The translations under genes and the position numbers were made by a program. The notes under the pieces were generated by a model that saw nothing but the letters and a program-made list of their open reading frames with translations, did no database searches and had not been told where the DNA came from. Below are positions 32,857-41,581 of a stretch of DNA of 44,140 nt, piece after piece (within the stretch, counting starts at the first letter, position 1; each line of letters opens with the position of its first letter). The DNA lies in contig NTKO01000006.1 of NCBI GenBank assembly GCA_002457735.1, forward strand, positions 1 to 44,140, read 5' to 3'. This stretch comes from Bacteroidetes bacterium MED-G13. Its GTDB lineage: Bacteria; Bacteroidota; Bacteroidia; Flavobacteriales; Flavobacteriaceae.

Positions 32857-33039
32857 TTAAGGCTTAAATTTTGATTTAAAAAATACTAATAAGCCCATTC
32901 CAATTGCTCCAAAAAGTAGTATTGAGCTGCTATTTTCGATAAGGAATTCTAAGAACAGAAAGACAACACCGATTATGATTGACAACAGAAAAATAAAAAA
33001 TAACCGGTTATAATTGCTTGAGTTAAAAAAGCTATTCAT
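32857..33039 (-). CDS. Small two-helix membrane protein, hypothetical
   Basis: The 60-residue frame encodes two clear membrane helices (about residues 13-33 and 37-53) with a short basic tail (FFKSKFKP), so the composition is that of a real small membrane protein rather than a chance frame. It does not lie opposite any other gene. I recognise no family. The 210 bases between its start and the SusC gene are AT-rich with no other coding signal. Confidence 0.55.
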   Translation of the reverse strand: MNSFFNSSNYNRLFFIFLLSIIIGVVFLFLEFLIENSSSILLFGAIGMGLLVFFKSKFKP

Positions 33040-33249
33040 ACATGTAATTTATTAAAAAAAATATTATAAAAATTGTTTGTTGGCCACCCATAATAGTTGT
33101 CAATAAATGAATAAGAAGCCCTTTTTATTCAGTTTTTATCAAAATACAATACAATTTTTAAAAAACTAGAAAAAAAACATGCTCTTCATTTAAAAATTCA
33201 TTATTATTATATTCATAATTAAACTATTACATAACATAAAAAACTAACC

Positions 33250-36200
33250 ATGAAGAAAATTCTTGTTCTTTTTGCTTTAATTCCTTTTTTTGTTTTTTCT
33301 CAGTCTAAAATCGTAACAGGTACTGTTAATGATGAAAATAATTTACCACTTGTTGGGGTAAACATTACTGTTGATAATTCAAATATTGGTGCTTTGACAG
33401 ACTTTGATGGAAACTACACAATTAGTATCCCCTCAAATTTGCCCAAAAAATTAACTTTTTCTTATTTAGGCTATACGACCCAGGAAATCGATGTTTCTGC
33501 AACAGACAATATGAGTATTATGATGATTCCTGATCTTACTCAGCTTGAAGAAGTTGTAGTCGTTGGTTATGGATCAGTACTTAAAAAAGATTTAACAGGC
33601 GCCTTGTCAACTGTTGAGGTCGAAGACGAGGTAGCAAATCAATCAAATTCAATTGATCAACTACTACAGGGAAGAGCTGCTGGGGTTCAAGTTGTTCAGA
33701 ATGCTGCAACACCTGGTGGAGGTATCAGTGTTAAAATTAGAGGAACAAATAGCTTGAGAGGTAATAATGAGCCATTGTATGTTGTAGATGGTATTATTAT
33801 ATCATCTGCAGGTGAGGATGTTTTACCTGCTGGTGTAGGTAATCTTGGCCAGGAAAGCCAAAACGGACTTGCTGGCATAAACCCAAGAGATATTGAAAGT
33901 ATTCAAGTTTTAAAAGACGCATCTGCTACTGCAATTTATGGTTCAAGAGGTGCTAATGGAGTGGTTGTTATCACCACCAAAAAAGGAATGGAAGGAAAGG
34001 TAAAAATTGAAGGATTCTCAAATAGCTCTGTTCGAATGATAACTAAAAAATATAATGTCCTGGATCCTTATGGATTTGCAGAATATGCTAATGAGGTTAA
34101 TGCTAATAACGGCCTAGGTCCTAGATATTTTGTTGATGGCCTTGACATATATGGAGTTGAGTCAACTGGTGTAGTTGCAGGTACACCAGCGCAACTATTT
34201 CACTGGCAAGACGAGGTATATACAGAAGGTATTAGCACAAAGGTTGGTGCATCAGCGTCCGGAGGTACTGACGGAGGTAATTATTATATTTCTGCTGGAT
34301 TTGATAATCAAGAGGGTGTTGTCCCAACCTCTTCTTTTAAAAGTGGAGATATGAGAATAAACTTCAATCAAGACCTAAATGACAAGTTAAGATTGGAAGC
34401 TAGAATGAGCGCTTATTTAAGTTCAACTAATTTTGCTGAAGGTGGAGATTTAATTGGAAGCGCAAATCAAAGTTTTATTAAAAATCTTATTTCTTTTAGA
34501 CCAATAATCACAGAAGAATTTGAAGATTTTGGTGAAGATTTAGATATTTCCAATCCATATTCATGGATCAATGATTTTAAAGATATTTCCAAAGAAAGTA
34601 GATATATTGCGAACTTAGCACTTACTTATAAACTACCTATTCAAGGCTTAAGGTATCAGATTAAAGTCGGCGGAAATATAAGAGAAAAAGAAAGAAGAAG
34701 GTTTTTTGGAACGACTACTTGGCAAGGAAATAATGCCAATGGTTCTTTACAAATCACAGGTTTAAATAATTCATCATTTCAAGTGAACAACTTTTTAAGG
34801 TTCAACAGAACATTTAAAAGAAAGCATAGAATTAATAGTGTTTTAGGGGTAACATATGATGTCAGAAATGTATTAAATAATATATATGCTGTTGAAGACT
34901 TTGTTACTACACAATTCACAACAGAAAATCCTGCCTTTGGACAAGTTACTACACAGCCTTTAACTTTTATAAAAGGAGATCAACAGATATTCTCTATTTT
35001 AGGAAGATTTAATTACGCATGGGACAATCAGTTAATTATGACTGCAACATTTAGAAGAGATGGAGTGTCAAAATTTGCGCAAAATAATAAGTATGGTTTT
35101 TTCCCATCTGTTGCTTTAGCTTGGCAAGTGGATCAGTCTGGCCTTTTGGATAACATACCATTAGATGAGTTGAAAATTAGAATGGGATGGGGGCAGATTG
35201 GAAACCATGGAATTGGATCTTATGGAACCTTGTCTAATTATGGTGTTTCCAGTAATCTTTACGGAAATGCATCAGGGGGAACAAATGTACCAATTGCTTT
35301 ACAAAATGTTGCAAATCCAGATTTGACTTGGGAAACTACAGAGCAGCTAAACTCTGGTTTTGATTTTGTCAGTACTAATGATTTTGTTTCAGGTTCATTG
35401 GATATTTACACAAAAACGACTAAAGATTTATTACAAAGGTCCAACATTCCTACTTCCTCTGGATTCCAGAGTATTTTGGTAAACAAAGGGGAAATTAAAA
35501 ATACTGGTGTGGAGCTTGCACTTGATTTCAACATAATCTCTGATGAAGATTTTAGTTTTAGTGTAGGAGGGAATATTGCATGGAATAAAACAGAGATAAC
35601 AAATCTTGAATCACAGGCTCTTGAAGATTTTTATGTTGATGGAATTGCAGAACCAAGAAGGTTTTATTTTGGAGACAATATAAGTAGGGGTAACATATTT
35701 AAATATCCGGCAAATGTGTTTGTTGAGGGTGAAGAAACAAGTATGTTCTATGGACTTGAAACGGACGGCATATATCAATCAGATGATGTTTTACCTGATG
35801 TGTTTGGATCTGCAGCTGTTCCAGGAGATGTTAAAATTGTTGATCAAAATGGAGATGGGATTATTGATTTAAAAGACAGAACTTTTATCGGAAACCCAAA
35901 TCCAGACTATGTTTATGGTTTTAATTTAAACTTTAATTATAAGAGGTTTAATGCTCGAGTCTTATTCAATGGTGTATATGGAAATGATATTGCAAATGGT
36001 AATTTGCTACAGCTTGACAATGCAGAGGGTCTTATCTATTTAAATATTTCACCTGATGCATATTATAATGCCTGGAGACCCGATGCAGAAACGAATGTTT
36101 ATCCAAGAATTGGATACACTACAAATGGTCAGCCTGCTATGACTGATAGAATCATTGAAGACGGAAGTTATTTAAGACTAAGCAATTTAACTGTTAGCTA

Positions 36201-36402
36201 TGATTTTGACGTAGATAAAATAAGATCTATTAGCAATTTAAAAATGTTTGTAGCTGGGCAAAACTTATTTACTTTAACTGATTACAGCGGATATGACCCA
36301 GAGATTTCAAGCTTTTTATACAACGGTCTAATCAATGGTGTAGATTGGAATGGAAGAGCTAACGCCAGAACTTTTGTACTTGGTCTTAACATTGGCTTTT
36401 AA
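33250..36402 (+). CDS. SusC/RagA-type TonB-linked glycan importer
   Basis: The 1050-residue protein has a signal peptide (MKKILVLFALIPFFVFSQ), a carboxypeptidase-regulatory-like domain (about 20-105, with GVNITVDNSNIGALTDFDG), the TonB-box/plug start EEVVVVGYGSVLKKDLTGAL, the plug motif IRGTNSLRGNNEPLYVVDGI, and a 22-strand-type barrel ending in GLNIGF. SusC proteins form the outer-membrane channel under a SusD lid and import oligosaccharides using TonB energy. No STN signalling domain is present, so it does not look like an anti-sigma-linked transducer. The upstream 210 bases hold no regulator gene and no exact -7 box. Confidence 0.94.
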   Translation: MKKILVLFALIPFFVFSQSKIVTGTVNDENNLPLVGVNITVDNSNIGALTDFDGNYTISIPSNLPKKLTFSYLGYTTQEIDVSATDNMSIMMIPDLTQLEEVVVVGYGSVLKKDLTGALSTVEVEDEVANQSNSIDQLLQGRAAGVQVVQNAATPGGGISVKIRGTNSLRGNNEPLYVVDGIIISSAGEDVLPAGVGNLGQESQNGLAGINPRDIESIQVLKDASATAIYGSRGANGVVVITTKKGMEGKVKIEGFSNSSVRMITKKYNVLDPYGFAEYANEVNANNGLGPRYFVDGLDIYGVESTGVVAGTPAQLFHWQDEVYTEGISTKVGASASGGTDGGNYYISAGFDNQEGVVPTSSFKSGDMRINFNQDLNDKLRLEARMSAYLSSTNFAEGGDLIGSANQSFIKNLISFRPIITEEFEDFGEDLDISNPYSWINDFKDISKESRYIANLALTYKLPIQGLRYQIKVGGNIREKERRRFFGTTTWQGNNANGSLQITGLNNSSFQVNNFLRFNRTFKRKHRINSVLGVTYDVRNVLNNIYAVEDFVTTQFTTENPAFGQVTTQPLTFIKGDQQIFSILGRFNYAWDNQLIMTATFRRDGVSKFAQNNKYGFFPSVALAWQVDQSGLLDNIPLDELKIRMGWGQIGNHGIGSYGTLSNYGVSSNLYGNASGGTNVPIALQNVANPDLTWETTEQLNSGFDFVSTNDFVSGSLDIYTKTTKDLLQRSNIPTSSGFQSILVNKGEIKNTGVELALDFNIISDEDFSFSVGGNIAWNKTEITNLESQALEDFYVDGIAEPRRFYFGDNISRGNIFKYPANVFVEGEETSMFYGLETDGIYQSDDVLPDVFGSAAVPGDVKIVDQNGDGIIDLKDRTFIGNPNPDYVYGFNLNFNYKRFNARVLFNGVYGNDIANGNLLQLDNAEGLIYLNISPDAYYNAWRPDAETNVYPRIGYTTNGQPAMTDRIIEDGSYLRLSNLTVSYDFDVDKIRSISNLKMFVAGQNLFTLTDYSGYDPEISSFLYNGLINGVDWNGRANARTFVLGLNIGF

Positions 36403-36429
36403 CTTTTTAATAAATTAAATTCTAAAAAA

Positions 36430-37953
36430 ATGAAAAATTTTAAAATAATAATATTATCAATTTTATGTTTTGCTTTTACAGCATGTGATTTAGATGAGGA
36501 TCCAATATTTTTGGACGGAAATGCAGTCTATTCAGATATTAATATTGCTAAAGGCGCCCTGGATGGAATTTATCAAGCGCTTACAAGCTATGGAGCTCAA
36601 GAGCAAAGGATTTTTGTTGTTAATGGTTTTTCTGGTTTGTTTACTACAGGGAAAAATGGAGGAAATAATGTAAATAACGTGAATAATGCAAATCTTTACT
36701 CGTTAAAGCCCACTTATGACATTGACTCTCAAAATACTTGGAGTGGCTTGTATGCAGCCATAGCTAGATGTAATGGTGCAATTGACAATGTTATTACTGT
36801 TGCGGAACCCACATCATCCGATGAGCTCGGATTTAATGACATAGCAGGACAGGCATACTTTGTTAGAGCATGGTCATATTTTTCCCTCACTAGACTTTGG
36901 GGAGATATACCTTTATGGACCACATTGCCAAATAACGAAAACCTTCATTTAGCAAAATCAACTTCAAAACAGGTTTATACTCAAGTTGTTGAAGATGCTC
37001 TTATGGCAATTAATTTAATGAATGGGACTACGGGTGAAGGATATCCTAAACAATATGCTGCAAATATGCTATTAGCAAAGGTTTATATGACACTTGCAAC
37101 CAATCCAGATTTGAGAGAGGACGGAATGTCAGAAATGGACTATTGGCAATTAGCTTACGACCAGGCATCTCAAGTATATGGCCAATATTCATTAGTCCCT
37201 GAGTTTAGCTCTTTATTTACAGATACAAATGAAAATTCTGTAGAGTCTATTTGGGAGCTTCAAATCAGTCAACAGGCAGCTAATTCACAAATGGGAAGAA
37301 ACTTTACCCCTTGGAAATATAAATTAGGGCAGCATTTCGGGTGGTTTAGAGTACATGCTGATGTTTATGAGCATCATGCGTATAATTATCCTGAAGACCC
37401 AAGACTTGAAGGAACATACTTACACTCTTATAATCGTGCCGATAATGGAAATCCAGTAACAGTTTATCCAAGTGATCCAAATAGAAATTCATTTAATAAA
37501 GCACATCCTTATTTGTTTAAATTCACTGAGAAAGATACACAACACAGTAATCAATATGGAGATCAAAATGTTGTCATATATAGATATGGTGAACTACTAA
37601 TAATGTTAGCGGAAATATCAAATGAGCTTAATAATGGGGAACAGCTAGGATATATTAATGAGCTTTTAAGCAGAGTGGGTATGACCCCTCAAATGGGATA
37701 TTATGGAAGTCAAGATGAGTTTAGAAATGCGGTTATGTATGAGTATAGATTTGAGGTATTAGGGGAAGGTGAAGATGCTCACAATAACCGAAGAAGAGGA
37801 TTTGACTATTTTTTGAATAATACTATTTTGTTCCATAATTATAATCCACTTCACAATCCAGCGGTTGATTTAACATTAAGTGAAGATGAATCGCAGGTTA
37901 TGAATCTTTTAATTCCTTTGGTTGAAATCAATTCAAATAATTTGATTGACTAA
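36430..37953 (+). CDS. SusD/RagB-type surface glycan-binding lipoprotein
   Basis: The 507-residue protein has a lipoprotein signal with Cys19 (LCFAFTAC) followed by DLDEDP, an acidic stretch like the surface-export signal of Bacteroidota lipoproteins. The SusD fold is shown by AKGALDGIYQAL, WSGLYAAIARCNGAIDNV, AGQAYFVRAWSYFSLTRLWGDIPLW, YTQVVEDALMAI, and the late VVIYRYGELLIMLAEI and YEYRFEVLGEG. SusD forms the lid of the SusC channel and helps bind the glycan. It follows SusC by 27 bases and precedes a hairpin and the enzyme genes. Confidence 0.94.
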   Translation: MKNFKIIILSILCFAFTACDLDEDPIFLDGNAVYSDINIAKGALDGIYQALTSYGAQEQRIFVVNGFSGLFTTGKNGGNNVNNVNNANLYSLKPTYDIDSQNTWSGLYAAIARCNGAIDNVITVAEPTSSDELGFNDIAGQAYFVRAWSYFSLTRLWGDIPLWTTLPNNENLHLAKSTSKQVYTQVVEDALMAINLMNGTTGEGYPKQYAANMLLAKVYMTLATNPDLREDGMSEMDYWQLAYDQASQVYGQYSLVPEFSSLFTDTNENSVESIWELQISQQAANSQMGRNFTPWKYKLGQHFGWFRVHADVYEHHAYNYPEDPRLEGTYLHSYNRADNGNPVTVYPSDPNRNSFNKAHPYLFKFTEKDTQHSNQYGDQNVVIYRYGELLIMLAEISNELNNGEQLGYINELLSRVGMTPQMGYYGSQDEFRNAVMYEYRFEVLGEGEDAHNNRRRGFDYFLNNTILFHNYNPLHNPAVDLTLSEDESQVMNLLIPLVEINSNNLID

Positions 37954-37957
37954 TCTT

Positions 37958-37998
37958 AAAAACCTACCTTTAAAATCAAAATTTAGGGTAGGTTTTTT
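37958..37998 (+). terminator. Hairpin after SusD, possible partial terminator inside the locus
   Basis: AAACCTACC (about 37960-37968) pairs with GGTAGGTTT (37988-37996), with further A-T pairs inside the loop, and is followed by TTTTAATTT. It looks like a terminator but the next gene begins only about 18 bases later on the same strand, leaving almost no room for a promoter. It may let only part of the transcripts continue into the enzyme genes. Confidence 0.7.
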
Positions 37999-38015
37999 AA
38001 TTTAAATTAACAGGT

Positions 38016-40166
38016 ATTAAAAAATTAATATTTTTTTGTTTTTTTCTAGTACTTAATTCCTTTTCACAAAATCAGTTACCACTAGAAAATGGTTTTCTTG
38101 AAAATATTGAAGAGGATTTATTTCAAAATTGGACATATATTTCTAATAACGGGGCGGACGTTGCGTTTTCAGTAATCTCGGATGATTTAGTTTTAGGAAG
38201 TACAAAGGCGCTCAGTGCACAGGTCAATACACTGGGCCCAAATGGCTGGCATGCTAGCACAAAGAGTGGGAACTTTCATGTCACTGGGGGGCTTGAATAT
38301 ACGGTTACTTTTTATGCAAAAGTTGAAGGCGCTGACTCAAGGCAAGTAAAAGTTGTTTTTCAGTCTGAAGTAAGTGGTAGTTATCAGGGTCAAAATATTT
38401 GGATTTCCAATGAATGGGAAAGGTATAGCCATACTTTTGCGGTTGAAAACTCAAGTGATCAAAACTCTGTAAGATTTTGGTTTATGCAAGACGGAGTAAC
38501 TTATTTTCTGGACGAAGTAAGTGTATCTCCAGGAAAAAGAATTCAATTCGATCAGGAAGAAAAGTATCAAACAGTGGATGGATTTGGCGCAGGTATTAAG
38601 CGAAGAACAGAACAATTATATTCGTTAAATGATTCTTTTAGACAACAAATTGAAGAGTATTGTTTTCAAGATTTAGAGGTGAATATGATACGATTTTTTG
38701 TGTATCATGACCTGGAGCCTGAAAATGATAATGATGATCCCTACACATTAGATGAATCCCAGCTAGATTGGACTAGATATGATAGTGAGCCAGGAAATTG
38801 GCGGACAAGATATGTTGGAGAGGCCTTGCAAAATGCATTTGATCTAAGTTTGAACGGATTTGATCATATAATAGGTAATTGCAATAGTGCACCACCATGG
38901 CTAAAAACAAATGGTCAGCATAACGGAGGTGGAACTCTAATTTCTGGAGGTGAAGCAGAGTTTAGTGAGTTTTTGACGGCATTTATAAACGGAATGCAGA
39001 CACGTTATGGCATTAATGTAACAGCTATATCTCCTACCAATGAGCCTGATTATGAAGTACCCTACGAATCCATGAATACCACTCCATCTGAGCTTTCTAG
39101 CATATTGACTAACCTCGACGCAAGGCTTTCAAATATGGGATTAAATGAAATAAAAATTGTTTCCCCGGAGTGTTTTAGAGTTGAGTCTCAAAACCAAAAC
39201 ACTTCAGCAACAAATTATATAAATGCCATGTTTCAAAATGAAGCAGTTGAAAATGCCGTTGATATAGTAGGGACCCATACTTATGCAGACGCAAATCACA
39301 ATGCTAATTGGAGTCTATTGAAATCAGCAGCAAATAGTAAGCCTGTTTGGGTAACTGAATCAGCTTCATTGCACAGTACAGACCAGTCAATGACTGATGC
39401 GGCAAATTATATTAAGTGGATATTGAGAGGCTTTAACGAGGGAGGTATGACTGCTTACATGATGCACTTATTTTATGAACAAGCAGACGATGACGGATAC
39501 TCAGGTCTAGTTGCTTGGACGCCAATAGGCGAAATAATTTTACCAAAAAGATATTATGCTTTCAAGCATTTTTCTAACCTTGTGAAAAAAGATTACAGTG
39601 TCATTAAAAATAACTCTCAAGCACTACAAAATAATATTTACGTTGGGGCGTTTATTGCTCCGGATGAGTCAAAGCTTGTGCTTCAGGTTTTTAACCAGGG
39701 GTATAATACAGAACTTTCTATTGACATTCCAAAAAGAGCTACATCGATGACCCGCATCTTAACTGACAATGGAATACAAAACGAGTTCAACATTGCGGAA
39801 GAGACATCGTTGAATTATTATGACAGATATTTTACAGCTTACCTTCCTGAAATGTCATTAACCTCTTTTGTTTTTGATTTGGACGGAACACTTTCAAATG
39901 ATGAAATAATAATGAGTGAAAATCATATTTCTTTGTTTGAGTTATTTCCGAACCCTTCTGATTTTAATATAAATTTAAAGTTTGAGGAAACAGGCAATTA
40001 CAATATTATTGTTATGGATTTAAATGCTAAAAAAATAATTGAGATAAGTTTAGATCAAGTTTTTGAACATAGTTTAGATGTCTCTAGCCTAAACATAGGA
40101 GTTTATTTTGTGAAGGTGTCAAACCAAAATAATATGGTTTCAATAAAAAAATTAATTAAAAAATGA
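38016..40166 (+). CDS. GH30-type glycoside hydrolase with N-terminal CBM-like domain and type IX secretion tail (ATT start)
   Basis: The first in-frame ATG is at 38484, but the frame is open from 38001. An ATT at 38016 gives a perfect signal peptide, (M)KKLIFFCFFLVLNSFSQ, and a 716-residue protein; no ATG, GTG or TTG lies in frame between. Residues about 25-165 form a jelly-roll CBM-like domain (GWHASTKSGNFHVTGG, FWFMQDGVTYFLDEVSVSPG). The catalytic part has VDGFGAGIKRRTE, the acid/base Glu343 in SPTNEPDY and the nucleophile Glu448 in VWVTESAS, matching GH30 of clan GH-A. A beta-sandwich follows, then from about residue 640 a type A secretion signal (ELFPNPS to SIKKLIKK). GH30 enzymes cut beta-linked galactans, xylans or glucans; the exact linkage is unknown. 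Its stop overlaps the first sulfatase by 4 bases. Confidence 0.85.
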   Translation: MKKLIFFCFFLVLNSFSQNQLPLENGFLENIEEDLFQNWTYISNNGADVAFSVISDDLVLGSTKALSAQVNTLGPNGWHASTKSGNFHVTGGLEYTVTFYAKVEGADSRQVKVVFQSEVSGSYQGQNIWISNEWERYSHTFAVENSSDQNSVRFWFMQDGVTYFLDEVSVSPGKRIQFDQEEKYQTVDGFGAGIKRRTEQLYSLNDSFRQQIEEYCFQDLEVNMIRFFVYHDLEPENDNDDPYTLDESQLDWTRYDSEPGNWRTRYVGEALQNAFDLSLNGFDHIIGNCNSAPPWLKTNGQHNGGGTLISGGEAEFSEFLTAFINGMQTRYGINVTAISPTNEPDYEVPYESMNTTPSELSSILTNLDARLSNMGLNEIKIVSPECFRVESQNQNTSATNYINAMFQNEAVENAVDIVGTHTYADANHNANWSLLKSAANSKPVWVTESASLHSTDQSMTDAANYIKWILRGFNEGGMTAYMMHLFYEQADDDGYSGLVAWTPIGEIILPKRYYAFKHFSNLVKKDYSVIKNNSQALQNNIYVGAFIAPDESKLVLQVFNQGYNTELSIDIPKRATSMTRILTDNGIQNEFNIAEETSLNYYDRYFTAYLPEMSLTSFVFDLDGTLSNDEIIMSENHISLFELFPNPSDFNINLKFEETGNYNIIVMDLNAKKIIEISLDQVFEHSLDVSSLNIGVYFVKVSNQNNMVSIKKLIKK

Positions 40167-41581
40167 AATTTCAAAACAGGTTTTATTTAACTGGGGTATT
40201 GTTTATTTTCTTTTTGAGTATTACAAGTGTTACCCTATTCACGCAAGCTGATGTTAATGGAGATCAACCAAATATTATTATCTATTTGGCAGACGATCAA
40301 GACCAGCTAGATTACGGAGCCTATGGTAACCCCAATGTAGTTACAACGAACGCTGATAAACTAGCTGGTGAGGGTATGAAATTTCTTAACTTTTATTCTT
40401 CACAAGCTATTTGTGCACCCAGTAGATCACAGATTTTTACAGGGATGTATCCGGTAAAAAATGGATGTATGGCTAATCATATTGGCGTGAAACCCGGTAT
40501 TCAAAGCATAGCGACTTTATTAAAAGAATCGGATTATGAGGTAGTACTGGCTGGGAAAAGTCATGTTAAACCAAATAGTGTATTTGATTGGACCTATTAT
40601 TTCCCAAAAGTGAATAACAGATATTTGCCCCTGGAAAAAGTCGATGATTATTTGCAAAATGCGAAGAAACCATTTTGCTTGATTTTAGCTTCTGATTTCC
40701 CTCATGGGCCCTATCCAAAAAATACGAAATACTCAAAGTCGGATATTTATAAACTTCCTTATGACCCTAACTATATTGGTAATCATAAGCCTGGGTATTA
40801 TCAAAACATTGAAGATGATAATGACCAGCTAGGTGTGGTTTTGAAAATGGTTGATAAGCATAATTTAAATGAAAACTCTTTGTTTATTTATGCATCTGAC
40901 CACGGGCTTTCTGGAAAATGGAGCCTACAAGAGCAGGGACTAAAAGTGCCTTTTATTGCGAGATGGCCGTCAAAAATTAAAGCGAATTCAACTTCAGAAA
41001 CCATGCTTAGTTTGGTAGATGTTTTGCCAACTATTTTAGAAATAACAGATACTAAAATTCCAGATGACATTGATGGAAGAAGTTTTTACAAAACTTTACA
41101 AGGAAGTAAAGAAAAAGTAAATGATTATTTGTTTGGAGTTTCTACAAGACAAAATATTAGAGGCTGTAAAATTTTTCCCTCTAGGTCTGTGAGAGATTCA
41201 CGATATAAATTGATTGTTAATTATAATTCCATTGAAGTTTTCAAATCTAATTTGGGTAATAATGAAGTGGTAAATGCCTTTATTGAAAGCTCAGCAAAAT
41301 CTTTTCCTGATATCCCATATTATGAATTATATGATTTAATGAAAGATCCCTATCAGCAAGAAAATTTGGCGAACAAAAAAAATTACAGTAAGCAAAAAAA
41401 GCATTTGTTGAAAGTTTTATCAAAATGGATGGATGATCAAAATGATTTTATAATAAATAACCCAGCTACTTTGATAAAGCCTACCTTACACCCCCTGGAT
41501 AAAAACTCAAAGTGGAATACTGTTCCGGAAAAATTAGTTGGTAAATTAAAAGAGGAAGATTATGCTACACTACATTACTAA
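40163..41581 (+). CDS. Type I sulfatase (CAPSR formylglycine motif), secreted
   Basis: An N-terminal hydrophobic signal is followed by the alkaline-phosphatase-like sulfatase fold. Cys84 in AICAPSRSQIFTG is the residue converted to formylglycine by a maturase that is not in this window. Metal and sulfate ligands are visible in IIYLADDQ, GKSHVKP, DFPHGPY and YASDHG, then LQEQGLKVPFIARWP. The 472-residue length is typical of S1-family carbohydrate sulfatases. It overlaps the GH30 stop by 4 bases and the next sulfatase by 20, so it is translated as part of one operon. It should remove a sulfate ester from the glycan or oligosaccharide. Confidence 0.92.
   Translation: MKFQNRFYLTGVLFIFFLSITSVTLFTQADVNGDQPNIIIYLADDQDQLDYGAYGNPNVVTTNADKLAGEGMKFLNFYSSQAICAPSRSQIFTGMYPVKNGCMANHIGVKPGIQSIATLLKESDYEVVLAGKSHVKPNSVFDWTYYFPKVNNRYLPLEKVDDYLQNAKKPFCLILASDFPHGPYPKNTKYSKSDIYKLPYDPNYIGNHKPGYYQNIEDDNDQLGVVLKMVDKHNLNENSLFIYASDHGLSGKWSLQEQGLKVPFIARWPSKIKANSTSETMLSLVDVLPTILEITDTKIPDDIDGRSFYKTLQGSKEKVNDYLFGVSTRQNIRGCKIFPSRSVRDSRYKLIVNYNSIEVFKSNLGNNEVVNAFIESSAKSFPDIPYYELYDLMKDPYQQENLANKKNYSKQKKHLLKVLSKWMDDQNDFIINNPATLIKPTLHPLDKNSKWNTVPEKLVGKLKEEDYATLHY

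Noticed and set aside
38484-40166. GH30 gene starting at the ATG at 38484
   Set aside because: This start falls in the middle of a CBM-like domain and would remove the signal peptide needed for the type IX secretion tail to make sense; the open frame continues to an ATT-led signal peptide.
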